64,000 nucleotides of DNA. Origin: Plantago major. Lineage: Eukaryota > Streptophyta > Magnoliopsida > Lamiales > Plantaginaceae. Position numbers and translations under genes: made by a program. Of the stretch, positions 24,101 through 34,172 are shown piece by piece. A model generated the notes under the pieces. It did no database searches and was not told where the DNA came from. It saw nothing but the letters and a program-made list of their open reading frames with translations. Positions within the stretch are counted from its first letter, which is position 1. The number at the start of each line of letters is the position of its first letter. The stretch is taken from positions 53,478,932-53,542,931 of the forward strand of contig CM048844.1 in the NCBI GenBank assembly GCA_026545765.1, given 5' to 3'.

Positions 24101-24754
24101 TTAAACGTGCACAATGTGCCCGCAATCGGGGATCAGTACAATTCCAAGGTGTTGATTTGCGGGTTGCTTCTGGAAGTAGACCGCATTCCTTTCCATCCAA
24201 ACGGCATAAATTGTTTCCCCAAAGGCGCTTTTCAAGAGCTTTGCTTTCCAATGTTTGCCCCCGAAGCGCCTGCACATCACGTCCAATTCCATGCTCCAGC
24301 CGTGGGGTGTACGGTTGATATGCAGCCATTTAATGACCCGGCCCCAGATACGATTCGTATAGGGACATTCAAAAAATAAGTGTTGTTGGGTTTCTGCTTG
24401 CGGACATAACATGCAGGATGGGTTAATGCCAGGGTCCCATCTGCGGATCCTGTCTCGGGTTGCCAAGCGCTCATGGAGAACCATCCAGGTACAGAACATA
24501 GCCCGAGGCCTTGCCTTGTTTTCGAACCAAAACTTCTTCCATTTGACATCATGTTTGGTACCTCGAATCTCCTTGTATAATAGCCTGGTAGGGAACTTAG
24601 GAGCCATCAGCGTCATCGGCCATATATGAGAGGATTGCACAAGTGAACGTGCCTTCATTACAACTTTCATAATCCAGGAGCAATTCGCATTTACCATGAC
24701 ATCCATGACATTGCGGTCCTTTATGTAATAACAATGTATCCATTTCACCCACAA
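24101..24754 (-). pseudogene. LINE ORF2 C-terminal zinc-binding domain (copy 2)
   Basis: A 217-codon frame homologous to 5334-5987, with the same CX2CX7HX4C zinc motif near 24370-24420. It belongs to the same ORF2 as the RT segment at 24965-25821, but a stop at 24962-24964 and a frame change between about 24755 and 24964 separate them. It would not be made as one protein now. Confidence 0.9.
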
Positions 24755-24964
24755 CCTGTCCGCTTTGATGCACAGGTTCCTGAGTAATTAGCAATGGTGC
24801 ACTTATTCCAATCAGCAAGGGAAATCAAATTGAGGCCCCCATGATTCTTCTCATCGCAAACTTTGTCCCATGCAACAGGTGCTTTTCTGGTAATAGCATC
24901 AGTGTTACTCCTGAAGAGCGATAGATAGATTCAATGCGCTGAGGATAGCGATGGGGCGGAAAAC
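24755..24964 (-). pseudogene. damaged ORF2 linker between RT and zinc domain
   Basis: About 210 bp of LINE sequence in which the ORF2 frame is interrupted. Minus-strand frames still encode fragments typical of the region after RT, but no single frame is open. The deletion that shortened copy 1 starts within this stretch (AAATC at 24822-24826). Confidence 0.7.
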
Positions 24965-25821
24965 TTATCCGATGGTGGTCATGGCATGAAGCACACTATG
25001 AATAAGCTGAAATTTACCGGCATAGCTAAGCAGCTTAGATGTCCAGTGCCGAATGCGAGATGTGATTCGGTCAATCAGTGGATGGTAATCTCGAATGGTA
25101 AGTTTTCGAGTGGATAGAGGTACCCCGAGGTACTTTATAGGTAACTTGCCTAGCTTAAAACCCGTCATATGCACAATTGCATCCCTATCAGATCGAGCAA
25201 CGCCTCCCAGGAAAATCTGACACTTTCCGGGGTTCGCAGATAAACCCGTGGAAGCTGAAAAAATGCAGCAATGGTCGAGTAGTAGCTCTATTGATCGAAG
25301 ATCACCTCGGGCAAAGAGGAGAAGGTCATCAGCGAAGCACAGATTAGTTATACCCAATTCTTCGCAACAGGGATGGAAATTGAAATCCGGATCGCTCTTA
25401 AGAAGGCTAAGTACTCGGTGAAGGTATTCCATCATAATAACAAACAGTAGTGGGGAAATAGGGTCACCTTGTCGGAGCCCTCGCTTAGCTTTTAAAAGCT
25501 TCGAGGGGGAGCCATTAATTACATAACGATAGGAGACCGACGTTACACATATCATAATCCAAGTCACAAACTGTGCCGGGAATCCCATCTCTTCTAGAAC
25601 CAATTGCAACGCCCTCCATTCAACAGTATCAAACGCCTTCTGCAGATCCATCTGTATCATACAACGGGGAGAGATAGCCTTCCGGTCATAACCTCGAACA
25701 ACCTTACTAGCCAGGAAGATGTTATCATGGATTACCTTTCCTGGCAAGAATGCAGATTGGCATTCATCAACAACCGAATTAATGACACGGCTCAATCTCT
25801 TCGTGAGGAAGATGTTATCAT
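24965..25821 (-). pseudogene. LINE reverse transcriptase core (copy 2)
   Basis: Open frame containing plant L1-clade RT motifs in order: SAFLPGK near the start, motif A with MDLQKAFDTVEW (catalytic Asp), motif B GLRQGDPISPLLF, motif C FADDLLLF (Ala-Asp-Asp at 25325-25333 region), then LPIKYLGVPL. The enzyme makes cDNA at a nicked chromosomal target. The first residues readable at the right end come from satellite DNA, so the element truly begins at about 25821, inside RT. Motifs upstream of SAFLPGK are missing, so the enzyme is incomplete despite intact catalytic residues. Confidence 0.93.
25713..25821 (-). repeat. 16-bp direct repeat at the LINE 5' junction
   Basis: AGGAAGATGTTATCAT occurs at 25713-25728 and again at 25806-25821, exactly at the LINE/satellite boundary. 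The inner copy belongs to the normal RT sequence; the outer copy replaces the RT codons expected there. Confidence 0.85.
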
Positions 25822-26355
25822 TAATAAACTTTTTCGTTTCACATGATCCCACTCCTTTAGTGTCTTGTTTATCTTTGAAGTGGAGTTGTTCGTTTGTTGT
25901 TTATCCTACTACTTTTGTGTGTTGTTTAAATCTCAATTAGTGTTTTTCGTTTGTGATACTCTTACTCCTTTCTGTGTAATTTTTAAATCTCGAATAAACC
26001 TTTTCGTTTCTCATTATCCCACTCCTTTAGTGTGTTGTTTATCTCTTAAGAAGAGATGTTCGTTTGGTGTTTATCCCACTCCATTTGTTGTTGTTTAACT
26101 CTTAATTAGAGTTCTTCGTTTGAGATAGAACTCCTTTCTGTGTATTTTTTAAATCTCTAATAGACTTTTTCGTTTCTCACTATCACACTCATCTAGTGTG
26201 TTGTTTATATCTCAAGCAGAGTTGTTCGTTTATTGTTAATCCCACTCCTTTGTGTGTTGTTTAACTCTTAATTAGAGTTCTTCGTCTGTGATACTCTTAC
26301 TCCTTTCTGTGTAATTTTTAAATCTCGAATAGACCTTTTCGTTTCTCATAATCCC
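25822..26355. repeat. satellite segment right of LINE copy 2
   Basis: About three monomers. It starts within subunit 3 (AATAAACTTTTTCGTTTC) and includes the AAATCTCAATTAG sequence at 25928-25940 that is fused to the LINE in copy 1. No gene seen. Confidence 0.93.
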
Positions 26356-29300
26356 ACTCCTTTTGTGTGTTGTTTATCTCTCAGGCAAAGTTGTTCGTTT
26401 GTTTTTTATCCCACTCCTTTTGTGTGTTGTTTATCTCTCAGGCAAAGTTGTTCGTTTGTTGTTTATCCCACTCCTTTTGTGTGTTGTTTAATTCTCCATT
26501 AGAATTCTTCGTTTGTGATACTCTTACTCCTTTCTGTGTATATTTTAAATCTGGAATAGACTTTTTCGTTTCTCATTATTACACTCCTCTAGTGTGTTGT
26601 TTATCTCTCAAGTAGAGTTGTTCGTTTGTTGTTTATCCAGCTACTTTTTTGTGTTGTTTAACTCTTAATTAGAGTTCTTAAATCTGTGATACTCTTACTC
26701 CTTTCTGTGTAATTTTTAAATCTCGAATAGACCTTTTCGTTTCTCATAATCCCACTCCTTTTGTGTGTTGTTTATCTCTCAGGCAAAGTTGTTCGTTTGT
26801 TTTTTATCCCACTCCTTTTGTGTATTGTTTAACTCTCCATTAGAGTTCTTAGTTTGTGATACTCTTACTCCTTTCTGTGCATATTTTAAATCTCGAATAG
26901 ACTTTTTCGTTTCTCATTATAACACTCCTCTAGTGTGTTGTTTATCTCTCAAGTAGAGTTGTTCGTTTGTTGTTAATCCAGCTACTTTTTTGTGTTGTTT
27001 AACTCTTAATTAGAGTTCTTAAATGCGTGATACTCTTACTCCTTTCTGTGTAATTTTTAAATCTCAAATAGACCTTTTCGTTTCGCATAATCCCACTCCT
27101 TTTGTGTGTTGTTTATCTCTCAGGCAAAGTTGTTCGTTTGTTGTTTATCCCACTCCTTTTGTGTGTTGTTTAACTCTCCATTAGAGTTCTTCGTTTGTGA
27201 TACTCTTACTCCTTTCTGTGTATTTTTTAAATCTCGAATAGACTTTTTCGTTTCTCATTATCACACTCCTTTAGTGTGTTGTTTATCTCTCAAGCAGAGT
27301 TGTGTTCGTTTGTTCTTAATCCCACTTCTTTTGTGTGTTGTTTAACTTTTAATTAGAGTTCTTCGTCTATGATACCCTTACTCCTTTCTGTGTAATTTTT
27401 AAATCTCGAATAGACCTTTTCGTTTCTCATAATCCCACTCCTTTTGTGTGTTGTTTATCTCTCAGGCAAAGTTGTTCGTTTGTTTTTTATCCCACTCCTT
27501 TTGTGTGTTGTTTATCTCTCAGGCAAAGTTGTTCGTTTGTTTTTTATCCCACTCCTTTTGTGTGTTGTTTAACTCTCCATTAGAGTTCTTCGTTTGTGAT
27601 ACTCTTACTCCTTTCTGTGCATATTTTAAATCTCGAATAGACTTTTTCGTTTCTCATTATCACACTCCTCTAGTGTGTTGTTTATCTCTCAAGTAGAGTT
27701 GTTCGTTTGTTGTTAATCCAGCTACTTTTTTGTGTTGTTTAACTCTTAATTAGAGTTCTTCGTCTGTGATACTTTTACTCCTTTCTGTGTAATTTTTAAA
27801 TCTCGAATAGACCTTTTCGTTTCTCATAATCCCACTCCTTTTGTGTGTTGTTTATCTCTCAGGCAAAGTTGTTCGTTTGTTTTTTATCCCACTCCTTTTG
27901 TGTATTGTTTAACTCTCCATTAGAGTTCTTAGTTTGTGATACTCTTACTCCTTTCTGTGCATATTTTAAATCTCGAATAGACTTTTTCGTTTCTCATTAT
28001 AACACTCCTCTAGTGTGTTGTTTATCTCTCAAGTAGAGTTGTTCGTTTGTTGTTAATCCAGCTACTTTTTTGTGTTGTTTAACTCTTAATTAGAGTTCTT
28101 CGTCTGTGATACTCTTACTCCTTTCTGTGTAATTTTTAAATCTCAAATAGACCTTTTCGTTTCGCATAATCCCACTCCTTTTGTGTGTTGTTTATCTCTC
28201 AGGCAAAGTTGTTCGTTTGTTGTTTATCCCACTCCTTTTGTGTGTTGTTTAACTCTCCATTAGAGTTCTTCGTTTGTGATACTCTTACTCCTTTCTGTGT
28301 ATTTTTTAAATCTCGAATAGACTTTTTCGTTTCTCATTATCACACTCCTTTAGTGTGTTGTTTATCTCTCAAGCAGAGTTGTGTTCGTTTGTTCTTAATC
28401 CCACTTCTTTTGTGTGTTGTTTAACTTTTAATTAGAGTTCTTCGTCTATGATACCCTTACTCCTTTCTGTGTAATTTTTAAATCTCGAATAGACCTTTTC
28501 GTTTCTCATAATCCCACTCCTTTTGTGTGTTGTTTATCTCTCAGGCAAAGTTGTTCGTTTGTTTTTTATCCCTCCTTTTTGTGTTGTTTATCTCTCGAGC
28601 AAAGTTGTTCGTTTGTTGTTTATCCCACTCCTTTTTTGTGTTGTTTAACTCTCCATTAGAGTTCTTCATTTGTGATACTATTACTCCTTTCTGTGTATAT
28701 TTTAAATCTCGAATAGACTTTTTCGTTTCTCATTATCACACTCCGCTAGTGTGTTGTTTATCTGTCAAGCAGAGTTGTTCGTTTGTTGTTAATCCAGCTA
28801 CTTTTTTGTGTTGTTTAACTCTTAATTAGAGTTCTTCGTCTGTGATACTTTTACTCCTTTCTGTGTAATTTTTAAATCTCGAATAGACCTTTTCGTTTCT
28901 CATAATCCCACTCCTTTTGTGTTGTTTATCTCTTAGGCAAAGTTATTCGTTTGTTTTTATCCCTCCTTTTGTGTATTGTTTAACTCTCCATTAGAGTTCT
29001 TAGTTTGTGATACTCTTACTCCTTTCTGTGCATATTTTAAATCTCGAATAGACTTTTTCGTTTCTCATTATAACACTCCTCTAGTGTGTTGTTTATCTCT
29101 CAAGTAGAGTTGTTCGTTTGTTGTTAATCCAGCTACTTTTTTGTGTTGTTTAACTCTTAATTAGAGTTCTTCGTCTGTGATACTCTTACTCCTTTCTGTG
29201 TAATTTTTAAATCTCAAATAGACCTTTTCGTTTCGCATAATCCCACTCCTTTTGTGTGTTGTTTATCTCTCAGGCAAAGTTGTTCGTTTGTTGTTTATCC

Positions 29301-29595
29301 CACTCCTTTTGTGTGTTGTTTAACTCTCCATTAGAGTTCTTCGTTTGTGATACTCTTACTCCTTTCTGTGTATTTTTTAAATCTCGAATAGACTTTTTCG
29401 TTTCTCATTATCACACTCCTTTAGTGTGTTGTTTATCTCTCAAGCAGAGTTGTGTTCGTTTGTTCTTAATCCCACTTCTTTTGTGTGTTGTTTAACTTTT
29501 AATTAGAGTTCTTCGTCTATGATACCCTTACTCCTTTCTGTGTAATTTTTAAATCTCGAATAGAGCTTTTCCTTTCTCATTATCCCACTCCTTTA
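26356..29595. repeat. second higher-order array: 3 copies of a ~1.08-kb unit with an extra 57-bp subunit
   Basis: Marker subunits recur at 26367/27448/28527, 26765/27845 and 27106/28185/29256 (spacing 1071-1081 bp). Each unit holds seven first-type subunits, two of them adjacent: in the first unit subunit starts are at 26356 and 26413, 57 bp apart, with no second or third subunit between. The unit is therefore six monomers plus one subunit (19 subunits, about 1077 bp). The third copy has small deletions. Confidence 0.92.
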
Positions 29596-31631
29596 GTGTT
29601 TTGTTTACCTCTCAGGCAATGTTGTTCGTTTGTTGTTTATCCCACTCCTTTTGTGTGTTGTTTAACTCTCCATTAGAGTTCGTCGTTTGTGATGCTCTTA
29701 CTCTTTTTTGTGTATATTTTAAATCTCGAATAAACATTTTCGTTTCACATGATCCCACTCCTTTAGTGTGTTGTTTATCTCTAAACCAGAGTTGTTCGTT
29801 AGTTGTTTATCCCACTCCATTTATTTGTTGTTTAACTCTTAATTAGAGTTCTTCGTTTGAGATAGAACTCCTTTCTGTGTATTTTTTGAATCTCTAATAG
29901 ACTTTTTTGTTTCTCATTATCACACTCCTTTAGTGTGTTGTTTGTCTCTCAAGTAGAGTTGTTCGTTTGTTGTTTATGCCACTCCTTGTGTGTGTTGTTT
30001 AACTCTTAATTAGAGTTCTTCGTCTATGATACTCTTGCTCCTTTCTGTGTAATTTTTAAATCTCGAACAAACCTTTTCGTTTCTCATAATCCCACTCCTT
30101 TTGTGTGTTGTTTATCTCTCAGGCAAAGTTGTTCGTTTGTTGTTTATCCCACTCCTTTTGTGTGTTGTTTAACTCTGCTTTAGAATTCTTCGTTTCTGAT
30201 ACTCATACTCCTTTTTGTGTATATTTTAAATCTGGAATAGACTTTTTCGTTTCTCATTATCCCACTCCTGTAGTGTGTTGTTTGCCTCTCAAGTGGAGTT
30301 GTTCGTTTGTTGTTAATCCCACTCCTTTTATGTGTTGTTTAATTCTTAATTAGAGTTCTTCGTCTGTGATACTCTTACTACTTTCTGTGTAATTTTTAAA
30401 TCTCGAATAGAACTTTTCGTTTCTCATAATCCCACTCCTTTTGTATGTTGTTTATCTATCAGGCAAAGTTGTTCGTTTATTGTTTATCCCACTCCTTTTG
30501 TTTGTTGTTTAACTCTCCAATAGAGTTCATCGTTTGTGATACTCTTACTCCTTTTTGTGTATATTTTAAATCTCGAATATACTTTTTCGTTTGTCATTAT
30601 ACCACTCCTTTTGTATGTTGTTTATCTCTCAGGCAAAGCTGTTCGCTTGTTGTTTGTCCCACTCCTTAATTTTGTTTGTTGTTTAACACTCCATTAGAGT
30701 TCATCGTTTGTGATACTCTTACTCCTTTATGTGTATATTTTAAATCTCGAATATACTTTTTCGTTTTGTCATTATACCACTTCTTTAGTGTGTTGTTTAT
30801 CTCTCAAGAAGAGTTCTTCGTTTGTTGTTAATCCCACTCCATTTGAGTGTTATTTAACTCTTAATTAGAGTTCTTCGTCTGTGATACTCTTACTCCATTA
30901 TGTGTAATTTTTAAATCTCGAATAGACCTTTTGGTTTCTAATTATCCCACTCCTTTAGTGTGTTGTTTATCTCTCAACAGAGTTGTTCGTTTGTTGTTTA
31001 TCCCACTCCATTTGTTTGTTGTTTAACTCTTAAATAGAGTTCTTCGTTTGAGATAGAACTCCTTTATTTGTATTTTTTAAATCTATAATAGACTTTTTCA
31101 TTTCTCATTATCTCAGTCCTTTAGGGTGTTGTTTGTCTCTCAAGTTGAGTTGCTCGTTTGTTGTTAATCCCACTCCTTTTGTGTGTTGTTTAACTCTCCA
31201 TTAGAATTCTTCTTTTGTGATACTCTTACTCCTTTCTGTGTATATTTTAAACCTGGAATAGACTTTTTCATTTCTCATTATCACACTCCTTTAGTGTGTT
31301 GTTTATCTCTCAAGCAGAGTTGTTCGTTTGTTGTTAATCCCACTCCTTTTGTGTGTTGTTTAACTCTTAATTAGAGTTCTTCGTTTGAGGTAGAACTCCT
31401 TTCTATGTATTTTTTAAATCTCGAATAGACTTTTTCGTTTCTCATTATCACACTCCTTTAGTGTTTTGTTTACCCCTCAGGCCAAGTTGTTCATTTTTTG
31501 TTTATCCCACTCCTTTTGTGTGTTGTTTAACTCTCCATTAGAATTCTTCGTTTCTGATACTCTTACTCCTTTCTGTGTATATTTTAAATCTGGAATAGAC
31601 TTTTTCGTTTCTCATTATCCCACTCCGTTTG
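29596..31631. repeat. satellite segment: diverged relative of the 12-mer unit
   Basis: Begins with the CAGGCAATG marker (29601) and repeats part of the 12-mer order (types with AACCAGAG, AAGTGGAG and CAGGCAAAGCTG), but marker spacing is about one monomer short (504 and 844 bp instead of 672 and 1012). It ends at the copia insertion point. No gene seen. Confidence 0.9.
31627..31631. repeat. left target-site duplication of copia copy 2
   Basis: GTTTG immediately left of the LTR; the right-hand counterpart TTTTG (45751-45755) differs by one base. Removing the element and one copy restores an uninterrupted satellite subunit 2, supporting a 5-bp duplication. Confidence 0.75.
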
Positions 31632-33048
31632 TGTTGGTCCAGATAACGGCAAAGTAAAAGACTAGAGGGGGGGGGGTGAATAGTCTTTTAAAACTTTTGT
31701 CGATAAACACAGTTTCTCAGAAACCTGGGGGTTTCTGATACTTAAATTCAGAGCGCGGAAGACTTTAAGATAGGTAAGTGCATAAATAATAAGTAAGTGT
31801 GTGTGTGCTTTGCTGAAAAGTAAATACAGAAAGGTAAATAACACAGCAAGTATAGTGATATCTGGAGGTGGCGTAATCCTCCAACTAATCCACTTCGGTC
31901 TTTCTGAGACCTAGAATTCACTAGAACAGATAATTGAGTTCACCTTACAATAATCCTATTCTAAGATTCCTAAACAAATGGTTCCCAACCAAATGTTCCC
32001 CCTGAGTTATTCCCCAGCTCTTAGAGCTAAGTACTTCCTCTACTCAGATAACCTTGGAGTTATTCCCTGGTTTCCCAAATCAAGTACTTCCTCTACTACA
32101 CGCCTTGATGGTGTTGGTTATAAGGTTTGTCAGAGAGGCTTCTCGTATAACTTTTCAGTTATGTTTTCAGAGAGCTTAATAGAACAAGACTACTTAATAC
32201 ACTTGTTCAGTGGATGACGATGCGCTCTTTCTTGACCCAATTGGTGTGTCTCGGAGAATGAGCTTCAGAAAGGGTATCTGATAGTTCAACTCTTTCACGA
32301 ATAGGATTCTCTTGTTAAGGTTCAGGACAACTTAAACTACTAGTGATTCTTCAAGCAACGGAAAGCTTTCAGAAAGGGTAGTAGAGTGCTTGAGAGAATA
32401 CTTTGCTTGATGGTAAGTTTGCAAGATAGAGCGTTCTAAGGTGTATTCTTCAAGCATCTAAGTGTGTGATATATATAGATAAATTTGAGAGGCGTTTGAA
32501 TTGTATCCGTTGTGCTCTCTATCAAATTATATCCGTTTATATCTTGAGCTATGTACTCAGAAGTCACTATCTCTTGTTTCAGAGAGGACTTGCTTTTTGC
32601 AGCATTTCTGCCGATGCATTTAATGCATAGTACTGTTCATTGTCCTTTAGTCCCAACGGATACATGAGCCTTTCTGATGGCTTGCATGCTCCATACTCAT
32701 GATGTAATAAGTCCAGAATCATATTTCCAAAGTAAGTTAATGCACTTAAGAAAGGATTAAGGACATAGTCTTTCTGAGTTAGACTAAACTTTTGTGACTT
32801 CATAAACCTTGTGCAATCTTCAGTCTTCTATTCTTCAGAAAAGCTCCATTGCTAGGATTGATCTTCATGGTCTTCTTGAAATACAAAATTACACTCAGAG
32901 ACCTATAATCCTAATACAAGACTTACTAGACTAATCATACTCAGTGATTTCCTCTTTTACAATGTTCAAGTGAACCAAGAGCACTTAATCACCTTTCTGG
33001 CTAAGAACATGTGATGTGTGATCAAAATACTAACAGATATTCCTAACG
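31632..33048 (-). repeat. 3' LTR of copia copy 2 (1417 bp)
   Basis: On the minus strand it starts at 33048 with CGTTAGGAATA (first base mutated from the TG seen in the other LTRs) and ends at 31632 with CTGGACCAACA. It contains a TATATATA at 32470-32477, two AAGTACTT repeats (32029-32036, 32082-32089) and a plus-strand G run of about ten near 31667-31676. It would supply polyadenylation for the element. Confidence 0.95.
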
Positions 33049-33063
33049 AATTTCCCCCTTTTT
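33049..33063 (-). promoter_or_regulatory. polypurine tract
   Basis: The minus strand reads AAAAAGGGGGAAATT directly upstream of the 3' LTR. This is the usual priming site for plus-strand DNA synthesis and is positioned exactly at the LTR boundary. Confidence 0.92.
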
Positions 33064-33640
33064 GATCAGTCATCCATGACTATCTTTCAAGTCCTATTAC
33101 AAAGTTGTAATCCTGGAAGAGAAAACAATCCACCACTTAATCATTTCAAATGATATTCAATTTTAGTTGAATTAAGTGCAGAAAGTAAACATCAACCAAA
33201 TCACAAGAAGTGATCTTTGCTGATAAGTTGTCATCTATTAAAATGTATCTGAGAGTATGATCTTCAGATAGGTACGTTCTGAGTAAGATGCAACTTTCAC
33301 AGATAGAGAATTTCAGAAACAATCAGCAAGATTACAAAAAGTAATAAAACAAACTAAGTAAATTAGAACATAGGAGAGTCCAAGCTCCAAGAGAGTATTC
33401 TAATGTTACTAGTCTTCCGAAACACAACTTGGGTTCAGATACCTCAAGTTCTTCAGCACCCTTTCTGGATCAGTTGACATGATCATCCATTTTTCTGCAT
33501 TCTTGGACATAGTCATAAAGAGTCCTTCCGAGAGAGCTCGTCTTTACGGATAAGTCACATATTTCATGGTAACTCTTACCAAGCTTGTGATTCTTCCGTG
33601 AAAATGTTTGACCTGAGTACTTTCCCTGACCAGGCATGGT
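33064..33640 (-). other. noncoding stretch between extra gene and polypurine tract
   Basis: About 580 bp inside the element with no convincing open frame on either strand. It would be the 3' untranslated part of the extra gene and the element's internal 3' end. Confidence 0.6.
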
Positions 33641-34172
33641 CTACTTGCGGTGAGATAGGTTGAAATACTTGTATATTTCTTCCAGATAGTGTATATCATC
33701 TAGGTATTCATCCAATGTCATATAGAATGACTCATAGGTTGAAACACCTAGTTTGCTCTTCCTACTGTAGCTACCATCCAGTTTTCTTACCTTGTGTACA
33801 TCATCAGGTTTTGGGTAAGGACAGGCAAAAGAAAGATCCATCTTTCTGGCTTCATTCCTCTTTTCTACTTCAAAGTTTAACCAGGCATGAAAGTGCTCAG
33901 GTTTTAGCAATTCTGGCTTGCCTTTTCTCCATTTCAGTATCTGGTTGAGGATGGGAGTTGGAAACTTATCATTGACAAGTAGATGTTGTAGTTCCAGAAT
34001 CCAATACCCTCTCTTGTTCAGAATGCACCTATATGAAGATTATTCATTACTGGTCTTCATATACTCAATGTGGGCATCAGTTGGCCTTTCTTGATGTGTT
34101 TTATTGTTTATTCTGCCAAACTGGAAATCCCTTCTTGCTTTTCTGTTTGGTGGCCTTCTGTCAGGAGATCCT
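33641..34172 (-). pseudogene. C-terminal part of the extra gene after a frameshift
   Basis: In a shifted frame the coding pattern continues from about 34180 through a TAA near 34040 to a stop at 33641. Readable features are NKRGYWILELQHLL, FPTPILNQILKWRKGK and the final FYMTLDEYLDDIHYLEEIYKYF. The composition and continuity support one long exon. No known domain recognised. Confidence 0.6.

Larger units (their letters stand above)
23950..25821 (-). mobile_element. L1-type LINE, 5'-truncated, copy 2
   Basis: Minus-strand LINE ending in poly(A) (15 T at 23950-23964) with AATAAA at 23986-23991 (minus strand). It keeps an RT core (24965-25821) and the C-terminal zinc domain (24101-24754) but lacks the endonuclease, ORF1 and the first part of RT. 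The right junction passes into satellite at about 25822 (AATAAACTTTTTCG). The left flank ends CGAATAGA, so the target-site duplication is short and imperfect (AATAGA/AATAAA) if present. Length 1.87 kb, against 5-7 kb for intact plant L1 elements. Confidence 0.95.

Noticed and set aside
26367..30669. Many plus-strand frames of 60-100 codons with a repeated Cys/Ser/Phe-rich peptide pattern throughout the satellite
   Set aside because: They are the satellite read in frame. The monomer length is not a multiple of three, so frames cycle and stop within about 250 bp. They start mostly at TTG, repeat with the DNA period, and have no independent coding signal.
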